Below, in pieces: positions 17,076-26,186 of a stretch of DNA of 53,786 nt. Location of the stretch: assembly GCA_028704555.1 (NCBI GenBank), contig JAQWFD010000027.1, forward strand, positions 1 to 53,786. The letters run 5' to 3'. Position numbers and translations under genes: made by a program. How positions within the stretch are numbered: position 1 is the stretch's first letter; every line of letters begins with the position of its first letter. The notes below the pieces were generated by a model. It had not been told where the DNA came from, searched no databases, and worked only from the letters and a program-made list of their open reading frames with translations. Origin of the DNA: Desulfobacterales bacterium (GTDB taxonomy: Bacteria > Desulfobacterota > Desulfobacteria > Desulfobacterales > JAQWFD01).

Positions 17076-19082
17076 TTATTCTAGCCGTTTACTGTTCGGG
17101 TTTGCCATAAAGTCTTTGTAGATTTTTTTTCCGACTGCCATATCGGGGATAATATCCTCGAGGTCCAGATCCGTTGCTTTTTCCGGGGTAATGAAACCGT
17201 CTTCATCCCAGACGTGGCATTTGTAGTATTCTTTCTGTGCCACAGCCCATTTTTCACGATCCAGTTTCAGCCCCTTATGGGGACCACCGACAACCGGTTC
17301 GTCAAAATACCGGTCGATATGTGTATCATCGATAACACCGCTTCCTTCACGCAGCCAATGGGCTCGTTCGATGGCAATCACGCGTTCGGCAGATTTGAAT
17401 ACCTCTTCATCGGTCATTTCGCACCCGGTGGCGGCATAGAACATCGGTGCGTAGGCTTCTTTCCAGGTACCTGCACCACCCCATGAACCAATGGCCTGGC
17501 AACAGGTGCTCATACAGTCGGCAACACATTTGTTTCGTTCAGACCAGGTACACAGCTGAGGTTTGGTGTCCAGCTGGGTCATCTGTACAGGGAAATTTTC
17601 CCAGAATTTTTTCGCCATATCCGGCGTGAAGACTTCATCTATCTGATAGGCCCGACTCTTGGCACATCCCGGGAATTCCAGACAGGAGTAGTTTTTTAAA
17701 TGATCGGACCCGCGGGTAGACATGGCGTATCCCAGGCTGAATCCAAGAGCGACTCGAGGATCCACACTGATATGTTCCAGACCACGGCAATGCGGCACGA
17801 TATCCATTCCTACGCCAAGTGTTTCAGCAACGCGAATGTTGCCTTCAGCCAGCAGATTCCCGTATCCTTCACGTCGTGCAATCATCGGCAGCACTTTCAT
17901 GGAGGTTTCGATATCGCCCCATTCAAATTTGATTCCGCCGGTGTCTTTTTCGGTGATATAGCCTTTTTCCATGGCTTCCATGGACCAGGACAGGGCAGCG
18001 CCCGCTGAAATACTGTCCATACCCAGATCATTGACCATGCCGCAGAGTACGTTGACCCCGGCCACATCCGTGCTGTCGATTCTCGGTCCCAGGTTGCAGA
18101 CACTTTCCATTTCAGGTCCACCCGCGTAATAACCGGCGTATTTGCCTTCTTTGATCAGCGTTGTTCGTCCACAGGCGACCGGGCATCCCCAGCAGGCTTT
18201 GCGTCGGAACAGAAACTCATCCGCCCACTGCAGACCGCCGTATACTTCTTCGATATTTTCCATATAACCCGTGGAGCAGTTTCTATGGGCATTGATACCG
18301 ATGGCGTTTCCAACATCAAACAGGTCCATGCTGCCTTCAGCTTTTCGGCGGTGGGCAGACGGAGATACGTGCAGCTTGTCGCGTAGCTCCCAGGCCAGTT
18401 TCATGAATTTTTCCGGGTCGGCAAAGGTGATGGGATTGTTGCCTTTGACGGCGATGGCCTTAAGGTTTTTGGATCCCATGATCGCGCCCATTCCGGTTCT
18501 GCCGCCGGAAGATGAGAAGGAGTTGACTATGCAGGCATAACGGACCAGATTTTCTCCAGCCGGTCCGATCAAGCTGACTTTGACGTCCGGATCATTGAGT
18601 TTTTCCCGGATTTTAATGGTGGCTTTTTTGGTCCCCAGGCCCCAGAGATCGCCTGCATCATAAAATGTGATTTTATTGTTGTTAATATTGACCCATGTGG
18701 GTTTGTCCGCTTTTCCTTTGACAATGATCTGATCGTAACCCGCATATTTCATCATGGGCCCGAATGCACCGCCCATGTTGGTGTCGCCGTGACCATGAAT
18801 GTCGCTTCCCATGGTGGAACAGGTCATTGGTGACCGGCAGGTAACCGTAGTACGTCCGGACAATGGACACAGGGTACCGGCCAGAGGACCGCAGCCAAAA
18901 CATACCGGGTTTTCAGGATCAAAGGGATCCATGCCCTGGTGAGTTTCGTAGTAGGAAACAGCAGAGTTAAATCCTCGCCCGCCGAGCCATTTTTTATAAT
19001 ATTCGATCGGGGGCTTTTCAATTTTATAAGTTTTATCGGTGAGATTGATTCTTAATATTTGCCCCATCCATCCGTGCATCAT
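17076..19082 (-). CDS. Tungsten-dependent aldehyde:ferredoxin oxidoreductase, AorB-like
   Basis: This 668-residue member of the AOR family would oxidise an aldehyde to a carboxylate using a W-bis-pyranopterin and a [4Fe-4S] cluster. The N-terminal MGQILRINLTD and LGGRGFNS, and the pterin-proximal GGRTGMGAIMGSKNLKAI, are family hallmarks. The cluster Cys are in CWGCPVAC and the later LCTWSERNKC region. The ATG at 19082 has AAGGAG eight bases upstream; the track-length alternative GTG at 19091 overlaps that site. With a four-cluster ferredoxin gene before it and an FAD gene after it, AorABC is the best match. BamB, the W subunit of class II benzoyl-CoA reductase, is a paralogue with a BamC ferredoxin partner, but no other bam genes are present. 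Confidence 0.9.
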   Translation of the reverse strand: MMHGWMGQILRINLTDKTYKIEKPPIEYYKKWLGGRGFNSAVSYYETHQGMDPFDPENPVCFGCGPLAGTLCPLSGRTTVTCRSPMTCSTMGSDIHGHGDTNMGGAFGPMMKYAGYDQIIVKGKADKPTWVNINNNKITFYDAGDLWGLGTKKATIKIREKLNDPDVKVSLIGPAGENLVRYACIVNSFSSSGGRTGMGAIMGSKNLKAIAVKGNNPITFADPEKFMKLAWELRDKLHVSPSAHRRKAEGSMDLFDVGNAIGINAHRNCSTGYMENIEEVYGGLQWADEFLFRRKACWGCPVACGRTTLIKEGKYAGYYAGGPEMESVCNLGPRIDSTDVAGVNVLCGMVNDLGMDSISAGAALSWSMEAMEKGYITEKDTGGIKFEWGDIETSMKVLPMIARREGYGNLLAEGNIRVAETLGVGMDIVPHCRGLEHISVDPRVALGFSLGYAMSTRGSDHLKNYSCLEFPGCAKSRAYQIDEVFTPDMAKKFWENFPVQMTQLDTKPQLCTWSERNKCVADCMSTCCQAIGSWGGAGTWKEAYAPMFYAATGCEMTDEEVFKSAERVIAIERAHWLREGSGVIDDTHIDRYFDEPVVGGPHKGLKLDREKWAVAQKEYYKCHVWDEDGFITPEKATDLDLEDIIPDMAVGKKIYKDFMANPNSKRLE

Positions 19083-19155
19083 TATATTCACTCCTTATCA
19101 TTGATGGTTGTTGACTGCATAAAACAGCCAGATTCAAGTCTATATGGAAGAGCGA

Positions 19156-19689
19156 TTACACGCTGAAACTGAAGACAAAGTCCCCATCGTCCTGTGCCGG
19201 TGGCTCGATTTCTTTCTTGATAATCGAAGCCATATCTCTTCCCCTGGCCCTGGCCGCATCTTCAATATTGACGAACCTGATCGCTTCTTGCAGCGTACAG
19301 GCTTTTGCGCACCAGGGACCCAGTTCGTCGTCCATGCACAGATCGCAGCTCATGGTTTTTCCGGATTCCGGGTTGATGACCGGCGCGCCAAACGGGCAGG
19401 CATAGGTGCAGGCCCGGCAGCCGATGCATTTGCTTTCATCCGTGATCACCGCACCACTTTCGATACGGATACGTGCATTCATGGGGCAGACTTTGATACA
19501 TGGCGCATCTTCACATGCCTGACATGTCACCGGAACATAGGTGCCGACCATACCAAAATCGTGAATTCTGATTCGTGAAAGATAAGGACTGCATTTACCG
19601 AAATGTTTAGCGGAACAAGCCATTTCACAACTGTGACATCCCGTACATTTGTCAGGATCAATAACAAGTACCTTTTCCTGCTTTGGCAT
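19156..19689 (-). CDS. Four-cluster polyferredoxin, AorA/HycB-like
   Basis: This 177-residue protein has four [4Fe-4S] motifs: CTGCHSCEMAC, CEDAPCIKVC, CIGCRACTYAC and CDLCMDDELGPWCAKAC, with accessory Cys completing the pairs in the HycB/DmsB pattern. There is no signal peptide, so it is cytoplasmic. It should relay electrons between the adjacent W-AOR and the FAD subunit. It follows the GRE by 94 bp with a GGAG ribosome site, which places it second in the operon. Confidence 0.9.
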   Translation of the reverse strand: MPKQEKVLVIDPDKCTGCHSCEMACSAKHFGKCSPYLSRIRIHDFGMVGTYVPVTCQACEDAPCIKVCPMNARIRIESGAVITDESKCIGCRACTYACPFGAPVINPESGKTMSCDLCMDDELGPWCAKACTLQEAIRFVNIEDAARARGRDMASIIKKEIEPPAQDDGDFVFSFSV

Positions 19690-19723
19690 CGTTTCAACTC
19701 CTTCTCATTTTTAATGTTAACAG

Positions 19724-19752
19724 TTGACCGTTTTTGATCTGCAACCGGTCAA
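19724..19752 (-). other. Small hairpin between GRE and ferredoxin genes
   Basis: TTGACCG (19724-19730) and CGGTCAA (19746-19752) form a 7-bp stem with a 15-base loop in the 94-bp intercistronic gap. It is weaker than the later hairpins of the operon but fits the same pattern. Confidence 0.4.
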
Positions 19753-19783
19753 TATCATATGGTTATATTTCCAGAATGTCGGG

Positions 19784-22252
19784 CTACACCTCGGAAAACT
19801 GAGTTCGTTCAATCACCTGTCGCTGGACATCCGGGCCAAGATCAATGAATCGGGCTGTAAACCCGGCCACTCTGACCATCAGATCCGAGTAGTTCTCGGG
19901 ATGTTTCTGTGCGTCAATGAGCATGTTCCGATCGACGATATTGTACTGAACATGGTAACCCCCCAGGTTGAAGTACACATCATTGAGGTGAATAAATTTT
20001 TTAGCACCGGCGCTGCCTTCGATGGCAGACGGGTTGAATTTCATGTTGAACAGCGTTGCCTGGAGATTACCGGCATCGACTTTTGTGGCCGATTTGATCA
20101 GGCTGGTAGGACCGTTCTGATCGGTACCCGGAAATGCGGAAAGAGCCCCGTCAGCGACAAATTCACCGGCAAGCCTTCCATCGGGTGTTGCCCCGCAAGC
20201 CTTTCCGTGAAGCACCTGTGTGGTGACTGAAAGTGTGCTCGGGCGCCAAGGCTCGCCAACCCAGTTTTTAACTTTCTGGGAAGATGCCGACCAGGCATCG
20301 TAGAGCTCTGCCAGGATAAGATCGACGTAGTCATTATCATTGCCGTACTTGGGTGCATCCATGAGCGCTTTTCTCAGTTTTTCATGTCCCTTGAAATTCT
20401 CGTCAATCGCCAGTTTGAGTTCCTTCATGGTAACGATTTTTTCGTCGAACACGAGCTTTTTAATGGCGGCAAGACTGTTGGCCACGCTGACCACACCGCA
20501 GGAGATGACGTAAGCCGGGTCATTGTACCGGCAGCCGCCTTCATAGGCATCCATGCCGCGGTCAATGCAGTCGTCGAGCAGGGCGGTCATGAACGGATGA
20601 ACCAGGCCCAGATCATTATGCACCAGCATGATGGTGTTCCAGTATTCTTCTTCCCTCTGGATAATGGTATCGGTAGCCCGGTTGTATGCATCGACAATGT
20701 CTTCAAATGTTGCAGTATTAATATCGATCTTGACATCGATGAGCCTGTCGCCGGTGATCGGATTGATTCCGCCGTTCAGGACCAGCTCGAATATTTTCAG
20801 ATTATTTGTGTGGGGGACGGCATACATGGGCATGCGTTTTCCGCAGATTTGCATGTCCACACATCCGCACGGTGCCCAGTCTCTGGCATCGTCCAGATTG
20901 GCGCCGGTGACTTTCATGAACCGGTCGGTGGCCAGCTTGTCATTGAACAGTGCCGGATATCCGGAACCGGCCTTGATGCAGTCGACTACTTTCATTTTAA
21001 AATCGTCGCTCATATCCTCGCGCCAGCGGACCGATAGGGTGGGCTGCCAGGTTTTCATGTTGACACCGGCCTGAAGGACCAGTTTTGAAAGCGCATTGTC
21101 GCAGGGGGTACCGTAGCGGTCCACTCCGCCGAGGGTAACGTTCTGGTAAACACTTCCGCCCAGATAGGATTCGGTAAACGTTGCATGTGCCCGTGCAATT
21201 TCGCCGCATTTGACTCGCATCAGTTCCAGAAGTTCCAGGACCTCGCCCTCGGTGATATTGCCGGCGTTTATGTCGTTTTTGAACGGGCGATACATGTACT
21301 GGTCAAACCGGCCCGGGGAAATTCCCCTGCCGTTGAGTTCGATAAACAGACATATATGGGTAAACCAGAAAGCCTGCATGGCCTCACGAAAGGTGTCCGC
21401 CGGTTTGAATGGAACCTTGTGGCAGATGCGGGCGATTTCAAGCAGCTCCTGTTTTCGTTTTTCATCCGTACAGTCGGCGGCCAGCTGTTCGGCTTCTGAG
21501 GCATGATTTTCAGCGTAAGCCACCACGCCCTCCAGTGACATCTTTACGCCCTGATAAAAATTATATTTGTCAAATTTTTCTTTTGAATTTAAATCGTTTA
21601 AGTTGGCCAGTTTCTCGTCGACCTGCTCGATGAGTTTTTCAATCCCCCCGTCGATGATTTTTTGATAATCGACAATCAGCCGTCCTTCAGGCACATCAAA
21701 CATGAATCTTAAAAAGACCAGCTGTTGCATCCACTTTTCGACCCGGTCAAAGTCACTCTTGGTTTCCCTGAGATATTTTTCAGCCATGAAACGCCAGTCT
21801 TTGCATTCCCAGAACTTGGCAACCTCAAGGATTTTTTCCTTATCTTCTTTATTAATCAGGTATATGCCCAGGCGGTCGCCGCTTTTTTCCTGCAGGGTTC
21901 CTTCGATGTAACGCTCTTCTTCACGTTTAATGTTCTTGAAGCCTTCGAGCATCCAGGTTTCATATTCCGGGTATACCTGGGTGCCTTTGAAATAGCGGGA
22001 GATGTTGCCGACGATCAGTTCGTCATCCCAGATTCTGGGGGTCAGATTGGAAAGAACGTGCTTTAAGGCACCTCCGGTTCTCAGATATCTGGGATCGGTC
22101 CAGTGTTGCTTCATATACTCGGTGAATAACACCGCCCGTTGTGAATCGATGGACGGCTCATTGTCGAGGAGTTCCTGATAACGCTTTTCGGCTCTGGGGG
22201 TTGATGGCGCCCCCTTTATTTCACGTTTTTCTATGGGTACTGATTTCGCCAT
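19784..22252 (-). CDS. Glycyl radical enzyme of unassigned substrate
   Basis: This 822-residue PFL/diol-dehydratase-superfamily enzyme is numbered from the ATG at 22252, which follows GAAGGAAG; a GTG two codons upstream is too close to that site. The glycyl radical loop is LMVRVAGFTARF with Gly797. The active-site loop is APCGCVDMQICGKR, giving thiyl Cys464 and Asp466. Characterised dehydratases, decarboxylases, CutC, HypD and sulfonate lyases have Glu two residues after the Cys, so Asp here is notable. Size and the N-terminal PFL domain (LTPRIWDDELIVGN) fit the eliminase/decarboxylase branch more than PFL (about 760) or the X-succinate synthases, which need extra small subunits that are absent. 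The downstream aldehyde oxidoreductase suggests an aldehyde product. No microcompartment genes are present. It is first in an operon behind a sigma-54-type promoter. Confidence 0.93.
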   Translation of the reverse strand: MAKSVPIEKREIKGAPSTPRAEKRYQELLDNEPSIDSQRAVLFTEYMKQHWTDPRYLRTGGALKHVLSNLTPRIWDDELIVGNISRYFKGTQVYPEYETWMLEGFKNIKREEERYIEGTLQEKSGDRLGIYLINKEDKEKILEVAKFWECKDWRFMAEKYLRETKSDFDRVEKWMQQLVFLRFMFDVPEGRLIVDYQKIIDGGIEKLIEQVDEKLANLNDLNSKEKFDKYNFYQGVKMSLEGVVAYAENHASEAEQLAADCTDEKRKQELLEIARICHKVPFKPADTFREAMQAFWFTHICLFIELNGRGISPGRFDQYMYRPFKNDINAGNITEGEVLELLELMRVKCGEIARAHATFTESYLGGSVYQNVTLGGVDRYGTPCDNALSKLVLQAGVNMKTWQPTLSVRWREDMSDDFKMKVVDCIKAGSGYPALFNDKLATDRFMKVTGANLDDARDWAPCGCVDMQICGKRMPMYAVPHTNNLKIFELVLNGGINPITGDRLIDVKIDINTATFEDIVDAYNRATDTIIQREEEYWNTIMLVHNDLGLVHPFMTALLDDCIDRGMDAYEGGCRYNDPAYVISCGVVSVANSLAAIKKLVFDEKIVTMKELKLAIDENFKGHEKLRKALMDAPKYGNDNDYVDLILAELYDAWSASSQKVKNWVGEPWRPSTLSVTTQVLHGKACGATPDGRLAGEFVADGALSAFPGTDQNGPTSLIKSATKVDAGNLQATLFNMKFNPSAIEGSAGAKKFIHLNDVYFNLGGYHVQYNIVDRNMLIDAQKHPENYSDLMVRVAGFTARFIDLGPDVQRQVIERTQFSEV

Positions 22253-22335
22253 AATCACTTCCTTCGCAGTTGGGGTATCTGAGGGTTAAAGCATTAATAG
22301 CTATAAGATTCGGATAGTGTTGTTTTATATACACA

Positions 22336-22350
22336 GCAAAACTGGTGCCA
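22336..22350 (-). promoter_or_regulatory. Sigma-54 (-24/-12) promoter of the GRE operon
   Basis: On the minus strand TGGCACCAGTTTTGC has the invariant GG and GC spaced by exactly 10 bases, with the extended -24 element TGGCAC and -12 element TTGC. It lies about 85 bp upstream of the GRE start codon, giving a leader of roughly 70 nt. The neighbouring gene encodes a sigma-54 activator, which strongly supports the call. Confidence 0.85.
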
Positions 22351-22428
22351 AGGTTAGAAAAAGAAAAAATATGATAAATAACAATTTGTTATATTTGTGT
22401 GAGTGGGAATGGGAGGGCGAGGAGGGGG

Positions 22429-22441
22429 TGTTTCGGAAACA
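22429..22441. promoter_or_regulatory. Dyad TGTTTC-G-GAAACA, probable activator site 1
   Basis: This perfect 6-bp-arm dyad lies about 85 bp upstream of the -24 element, the normal range for a sigma-54 enhancer-binding protein. It shares both arms with the dyad at 22629-22642. Confidence 0.65.
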
Positions 22442-22461
22442 TAAAGTGTATCATCGTGTAC

Positions 22462-22474
22462 TGTAAATGAAACA
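22462..22474. promoter_or_regulatory. Imperfect dyad TGTAAATGAAACA, probable activator site 2
   Basis: The right arm TGAAACA is intact; the left arm matches only TGT. It lies 33 bp from the start of site 1, about three helical turns, so two activator dimers could bind the same face. A longer GGTGTTTC...GAAACACC inverted repeat spans sites 1 and 2 (22427-22476). Confidence 0.5.
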
Positions 22475-22628
22475 CCTTTGGGAAATAGTCCGGATTTAGC
22501 AAAGGGGATGCAACTGGTGCCTCAAGTAACCGCAACGGCAGTCTGAAGTCGGATTGGAAACAGTGTGATGCCCATCTGCCGAACAGGTGGTTGAAGACTG
22601 AGGATGGCCGTGCCAGCCGTTGGAAATG

Positions 22629-22642
22629 TGTTTCATGAAACA
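22629..22642. promoter_or_regulatory. Perfect dyad TGTTTCATGAAACA, probable activator site 3
   Basis: This perfect 14-bp palindrome lies just after the stop codon of the regulator gene and about 280 bp upstream of the GRE promoter. It is a clean version of the two sites nearer the promoter. Confidence 0.55.
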
Positions 22643-22643
22643 G

Positions 22644-25600
22644 TTACAGGACGGAGTCCAGATTGAATTCTTTGAGCTTTCTATACAATGTAACCCGACC
22701 GATGCCCAGCAGACGCGCTGCTTTGGCTTTGTTGCCTTCGGCAAGCCTGAGCGCATCCAGAATCTGGTCCGGTTCGACCGCCTGTTTTTTCGTTGGGGTT
22801 GGATCGTCCGTTCGCAGAGGATCAGGGGTCATCAGCTCCAGGGGTAGATGGCTTAAAGATATCTTATGTTTCGGGCATAAAATACAGGCATGTTCGATTG
22901 CGTGTTTGAGTTCCCGAACATTGCCCGGCCATGAATATTGCATGAAGTGTGTCATGACTTCGTCTGTAACGCCATCGATGGATTTTCGCATACTTTCATT
23001 GAATATTTCGACAAAATGCCGGGTCAGCATAGGAATATCGGATGCCCGTTCTCTGAGCGGGGGAAGTTTTATTGGCATGACTTTCAACCGGTAAAACAGG
23101 TCCTGTCTGAAGAGCCCCTGCTTTATTTTTGACTGTAAATCCGCATTGGTGGCGGCAACGATCCGGACGTTGGCTTTATATGTTTTTACATCTCCCACGC
23201 GTTCGTATTCTTTATGCTCCAGAACCCGGAGCAGTTTGAGCTGAAGCAGGGGGGAGATGTCTCCAATTTCATCCAGAAAGATGGTTCCTCCCTCTGCCGC
23301 TTGAAACCGGCCGATTTTATCTTTAACCGCACCGGTGAATGCCCCGCGTACATGCCCGAACAGTTCGCTTTCCAGCAGGTTGTCCGGAAGCGCTCCGCAA
23401 TTTACCCTGACAATCGGTTTTGAACGCTTATCTCCTCCGTAATGAAGCGCGTCGGCTATCAGCTCTTTACCCGTGCCACTTTCGCCCGTGATCAAAACGG
23501 TGGTGTTCAGATCCGCGAGTAGCTCGAGCAGACGGTAGATATTCTGCATCACACTGCTTCTGCCGATAATGTTTCTGAAGCTGTTTCGGTCGTTGAGCGT
23601 TTTTTCAAGAGTGGTAAGGCGGGTGATGTTGGTCATGACCAGAAGCGCTCCGCCGGCCTCGTGGTTGCCTTCGTCGAGCAGCAGAGAACAGTTGATCTCT
23701 TTGATCTGGGTTGGATTGCCGCCGTGAACGCATTCAATCTGATGATTCCGGAGCGGGATTCGGGTTTTAATCGTTTTGAACAGGTGTTCAACGCAGGGGC
23801 AGGGGGTATGCCTGAAAATCTGCTGTAGAGAATCTCCGGGACGGATGGTTGAAAATATGCAGTAGCTGTCGTTGAAGGCATTGTTTTTGGCAATCACCCG
23901 CAGGTCTTTATCCACGGAGATGATTTCATTGGGAATGCTGCGGAAGGTGGTTTCAAGATTCTGCCGGTAGAGTTCTTTTTTTTCAATGGCATAATGAAGT
24001 GCTTCCTCCGCTTTTCGGCGTTGAGTGATATCTGAGAGAAAGACTTCATAATGGATAAACTGACCCTTTTCGTCCCGGACAATCCGTGAGCGGTGTGAAC
24101 ACCAGAATGTGGTGCCGTCTTTTCGTCTGAATTCAATCTCAGCGGTGTTGTTCACCCCGTATTGATTCAGGTTGTCCACTATGATTTTACGGCAGTTTGG
24201 ATTGACGTAAAGCGGTTCAATATTGTCCATATCCAGGACCAGCTCGTCCGGAGACTCGTAACCGAACATTATTGCGGCCGCAGGATTTGCAAAGAGCACT
24301 TTGCCTTCCGGTGTGATCTGATAAATTCCGACCGGTGTGTTATCGAAGATATTTTGAACTTTGCGTTCTGTTTTCCGCAGGGCTGCTTCAATAGCTTTAT
24401 TTTTGGAAATATCGCTCATGAATCCTTCGTAATACAAAATGGCCCCGGTAGGGTCCCTGACGATTCTTGAATCAAACGCAACCCAGAACAGAGACCCGTC
24501 TTTTCGCTTGAACTGGGTTTGAATTAAATTTCCTTCAGGCTGCTGATCGATCTGTTCGAGAATTTCCTGACGTTGTTTCGGATTGGCATATAATTTTTCG
24601 ACATGGTTCACGTTTTCGATCAGCTCTTCCGGGGATTCATAGCCGAACATTTTTGCGGTTGCGGGATTGGCGAATTTAAACAAGCCTTCAGGATAAATCT
24701 GGTATATGCCGATGTGGGCATTTTTGAAAATGTCGTTTAGTTTTTGCTCGGTTTTTTTAAGTGTAGTTTCCGCTTGTTTTTGTGCGGAAATATCGGTCAT
24801 GAATCCTTCAAAATGAATCGGATTTCCTATTTTGTCCCGGACAATGCGTGAATCGCACAAGGCCCAGAATACGGTTCCGTCTTTGCGTTTCAGTCGAAGC
24901 TCAAACTCTTTTGAGTTTAATGAATGGGTGAGCATCGTTACGATATCTTTGCGTTCCCGTGGATCCGCATAATGCTGCGCGACGGTTTTTACGTTTGTGA
25001 TCAGGTCCTGGGGACTGTCATATCCGAACATGGCTGCCGTGGTCGGATTGGCGAAGATAAATCGACCGTCTTTTGCAATTTGATAAATTCCTACGTGGGC
25101 ATTCTGAAAGATATCCTGAACGCGTTCCCTGGCTCTCTGTAAATAACCGGTGATCCGTTTGCGTTCAGAAATATCATGGATGACGATATGGTAGAGCCAA
25201 GGCTTCCCCTGAATCAGGACAGGATCAATGAACAGCTCCAAATCGATGATTTTGCCCAAAGGCAGTCTATATTGAAACGGGAGTGCAATGCCTTTTATGA
25301 TTTTGGGCAGGATAAAATTTTGCTGACGCTTGATGGGGGGGAGGTTAATGATGTCGTTTAGTCGTTGTGTTTTCAGGCTGGCTGCGGACCGTCCGAAAAA
25401 ATTGCTGGCAGCCTGATTGGCATCGATAATATTGTCTGTTGCGGGATCTACGATCAACTTGATGATTTTGCTCTGCTGGAAGATGGCGCAGAGTCGTTTT
25501 ATTTCATTCCGAGCGGCTTTCCCTGAGCTGTTTTGATGAACACTGTCTTGAGAAAAATCTGTCGGGTGTTGAACAGAACCTTCAGTATGCCCTTCGTGAC

Positions 25601-25649
25601 GGGTTTCCGGCTCATTAATGGGCAATATCTTGGAACAATTATCGTTCAT
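22644..25649 (-). CDS. Multi-PAS sigma-54-dependent transcriptional activator
   Basis: This 1001-residue protein has five PAS-like segments (about 52-165, 178-295, 305-422, 432-550 and 565-690). They are followed by a sigma-54-interacting AAA+ domain with Walker A GESGTGKE, the contact loop GAFTGA and Walker [14 protein letters not shown]-terminal Fis-type HTH contains [23 protein letters not shown] segments 2-4 are near-copies: each has xIFxNxxxGIYQI, FANP.TA.MFGY and a PAC module ending GFMxDIS or similar. No membrane segment or kinase domain is seen, so it is a one-component cytoplasmic sensor. PAS5 has a CPCVEHLF Cys pair that might hold a redox or metal centre. It lies directly upstream of the GRE operon in the same orientation and should act on its promoter. 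The Shine-Dalgarno is weak. Confidence 0.93.
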   Translation of the reverse strand: MNDNCSKILPINEPETRHEGHTEGSVQHPTDFSQDSVHQNSSGKAARNEIKRLCAIFQQSKIIKLIVDPATDNIIDANQAASNFFGRSAASLKTQRLNDIINLPPIKRQQNFILPKIIKGIALPFQYRLPLGKIIDLELFIDPVLIQGKPWLYHIVIHDISERKRITGYLQRARERVQDIFQNAHVGIYQIAKDGRFIFANPTTAAMFGYDSPQDLITNVKTVAQHYADPRERKDIVTMLTHSLNSKEFELRLKRKDGTVFWALCDSRIVRDKIGNPIHFEGFMTDISAQKQAETTLKKTEQKLNDIFKNAHIGIYQIYPEGLFKFANPATAKMFGYESPEELIENVNHVEKLYANPKQRQEILEQIDQQPEGNLIQTQFKRKDGSLFWVAFDSRIVRDPTGAILYYEGFMSDISKNKAIEAALRKTERKVQNIFDNTPVGIYQITPEGKVLFANPAAAIMFGYESPDELVLDMDNIEPLYVNPNCRKIIVDNLNQYGVNNTAEIEFRRKDGTTFWCSHRSRIVRDEKGQFIHYEVFLSDITQRRKAEEALHYAIEKKELYRQNLETTFRSIPNEIISVDKDLRVIAKNNAFNDSYCIFSTIRPGDSLQQIFRHTPCPCVEHLFKTIKTRIPLRNHQIECVHGGNPTQIKEINCSLLLDEGNHEAGGALLVMTNITRLTTLEKTLNDRNSFRNIIGRSSVMQNIYRLLELLADLNTTVLITGESGTGKELIADALHYGGDKRSKPIVRVNCGALPDNLLESELFGHVRGAFTGAVKDKIGRFQAAEGGTIFLDEIGDISPLLQLKLLRVLEHKEYERVGDVKTYKANVRIVAATNADLQSKIKQGLFRQDLFYRLKVMPIKLPPLRERASDIPMLTRHFVEIFNESMRKSIDGVTDEVMTHFMQYSWPGNVRELKHAIEHACILCPKHKISLSHLPLELMTPDPLRTDDPTPTKKQAVEPDQILDALRLAEGNKAKAARLLGIGRVTLYRKLKEFNLDSVL

Positions 25650-25824
25650 AGCCTGGTTCAGTGTCCATAAGAATTAGTGCGGTGTCCGTATTGTCTGTTT
25701 AGCAGCCGAGATAATGAATTTGCAATGTTTAGCTTGAGTTTATCGTTTAACCCTTACGAAATTAACATTTTTTATTTGACGATGCAAATTATTAATCGAG
25801 CATTTAAGCTGGGTCGCAAACGTG

Positions 25825-26186
25825 TTAAAACTTAAAACCCGCTTCCCAGAAAAATTCCATTGCGGTGTCTGCCTCGCTGCCGAATGCGTTACCCGGATCG
25901 ATCATGGCCGCATAGATTCCAACACTCAGGACTTTGGAATAGGCATACCGGGCTGAGGCCTGGTAGTAATCGCCAAAATCATCATCTGCGGCAGTTTCAT
26001 CGATTGTCAGCATGGAATAAGATACATATGGTAGACACCTTGTCCGGCAGGGTGATCCCAAAACCGATGGCCGCGATAACAAAGCCTGAGCCGTAAAACA
26101 GGTTCTGCCCTTCGGTCATAACGTCGTGAGAACCGTCCCGGCCGCTTCCGGCTTCTCCAGCACGATACGGGGGGATGCCAGTCGTT
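25825..26186 (-). pseudogene. Frameshifted outer-membrane beta-barrel remnant
   Basis: The 3' frame reads PYVSYSMLTIDETAADDDFG, then YYQASARYAYSKVLSVGIYA, and ends MEFFWEAGFKF before TAA. It has alternating polar/hydrophobic strands and a terminal Phe, the BAM-recognised C-terminal signature. A coherent continuation lies upstream in another frame (SHDVMTEGQNLFYGSGF, then VIAAIGFGITLPDK), so a frameshift falls near 26028-26045. It could once have been a porin for the substrate of the GRE pathway; that link is inference from position. Confidence 0.55.

Noticed and set aside
17076..19689. BamBC subunits of class II benzoyl-CoA reductase
   Set aside because: The W-subunit/ferredoxin pair is also seen in BamBC, but BamD-I and other aromatic genes are absent, and an FAD subunit fits AorABC better.
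19784..22252. Benzyl- or alkylsuccinate synthase alpha subunit
   Set aside because: No small beta/gamma subunit genes, no mutase or ligase genes, and the loop CVDMQIC resembles the eliminase/decarboxylase branch more.
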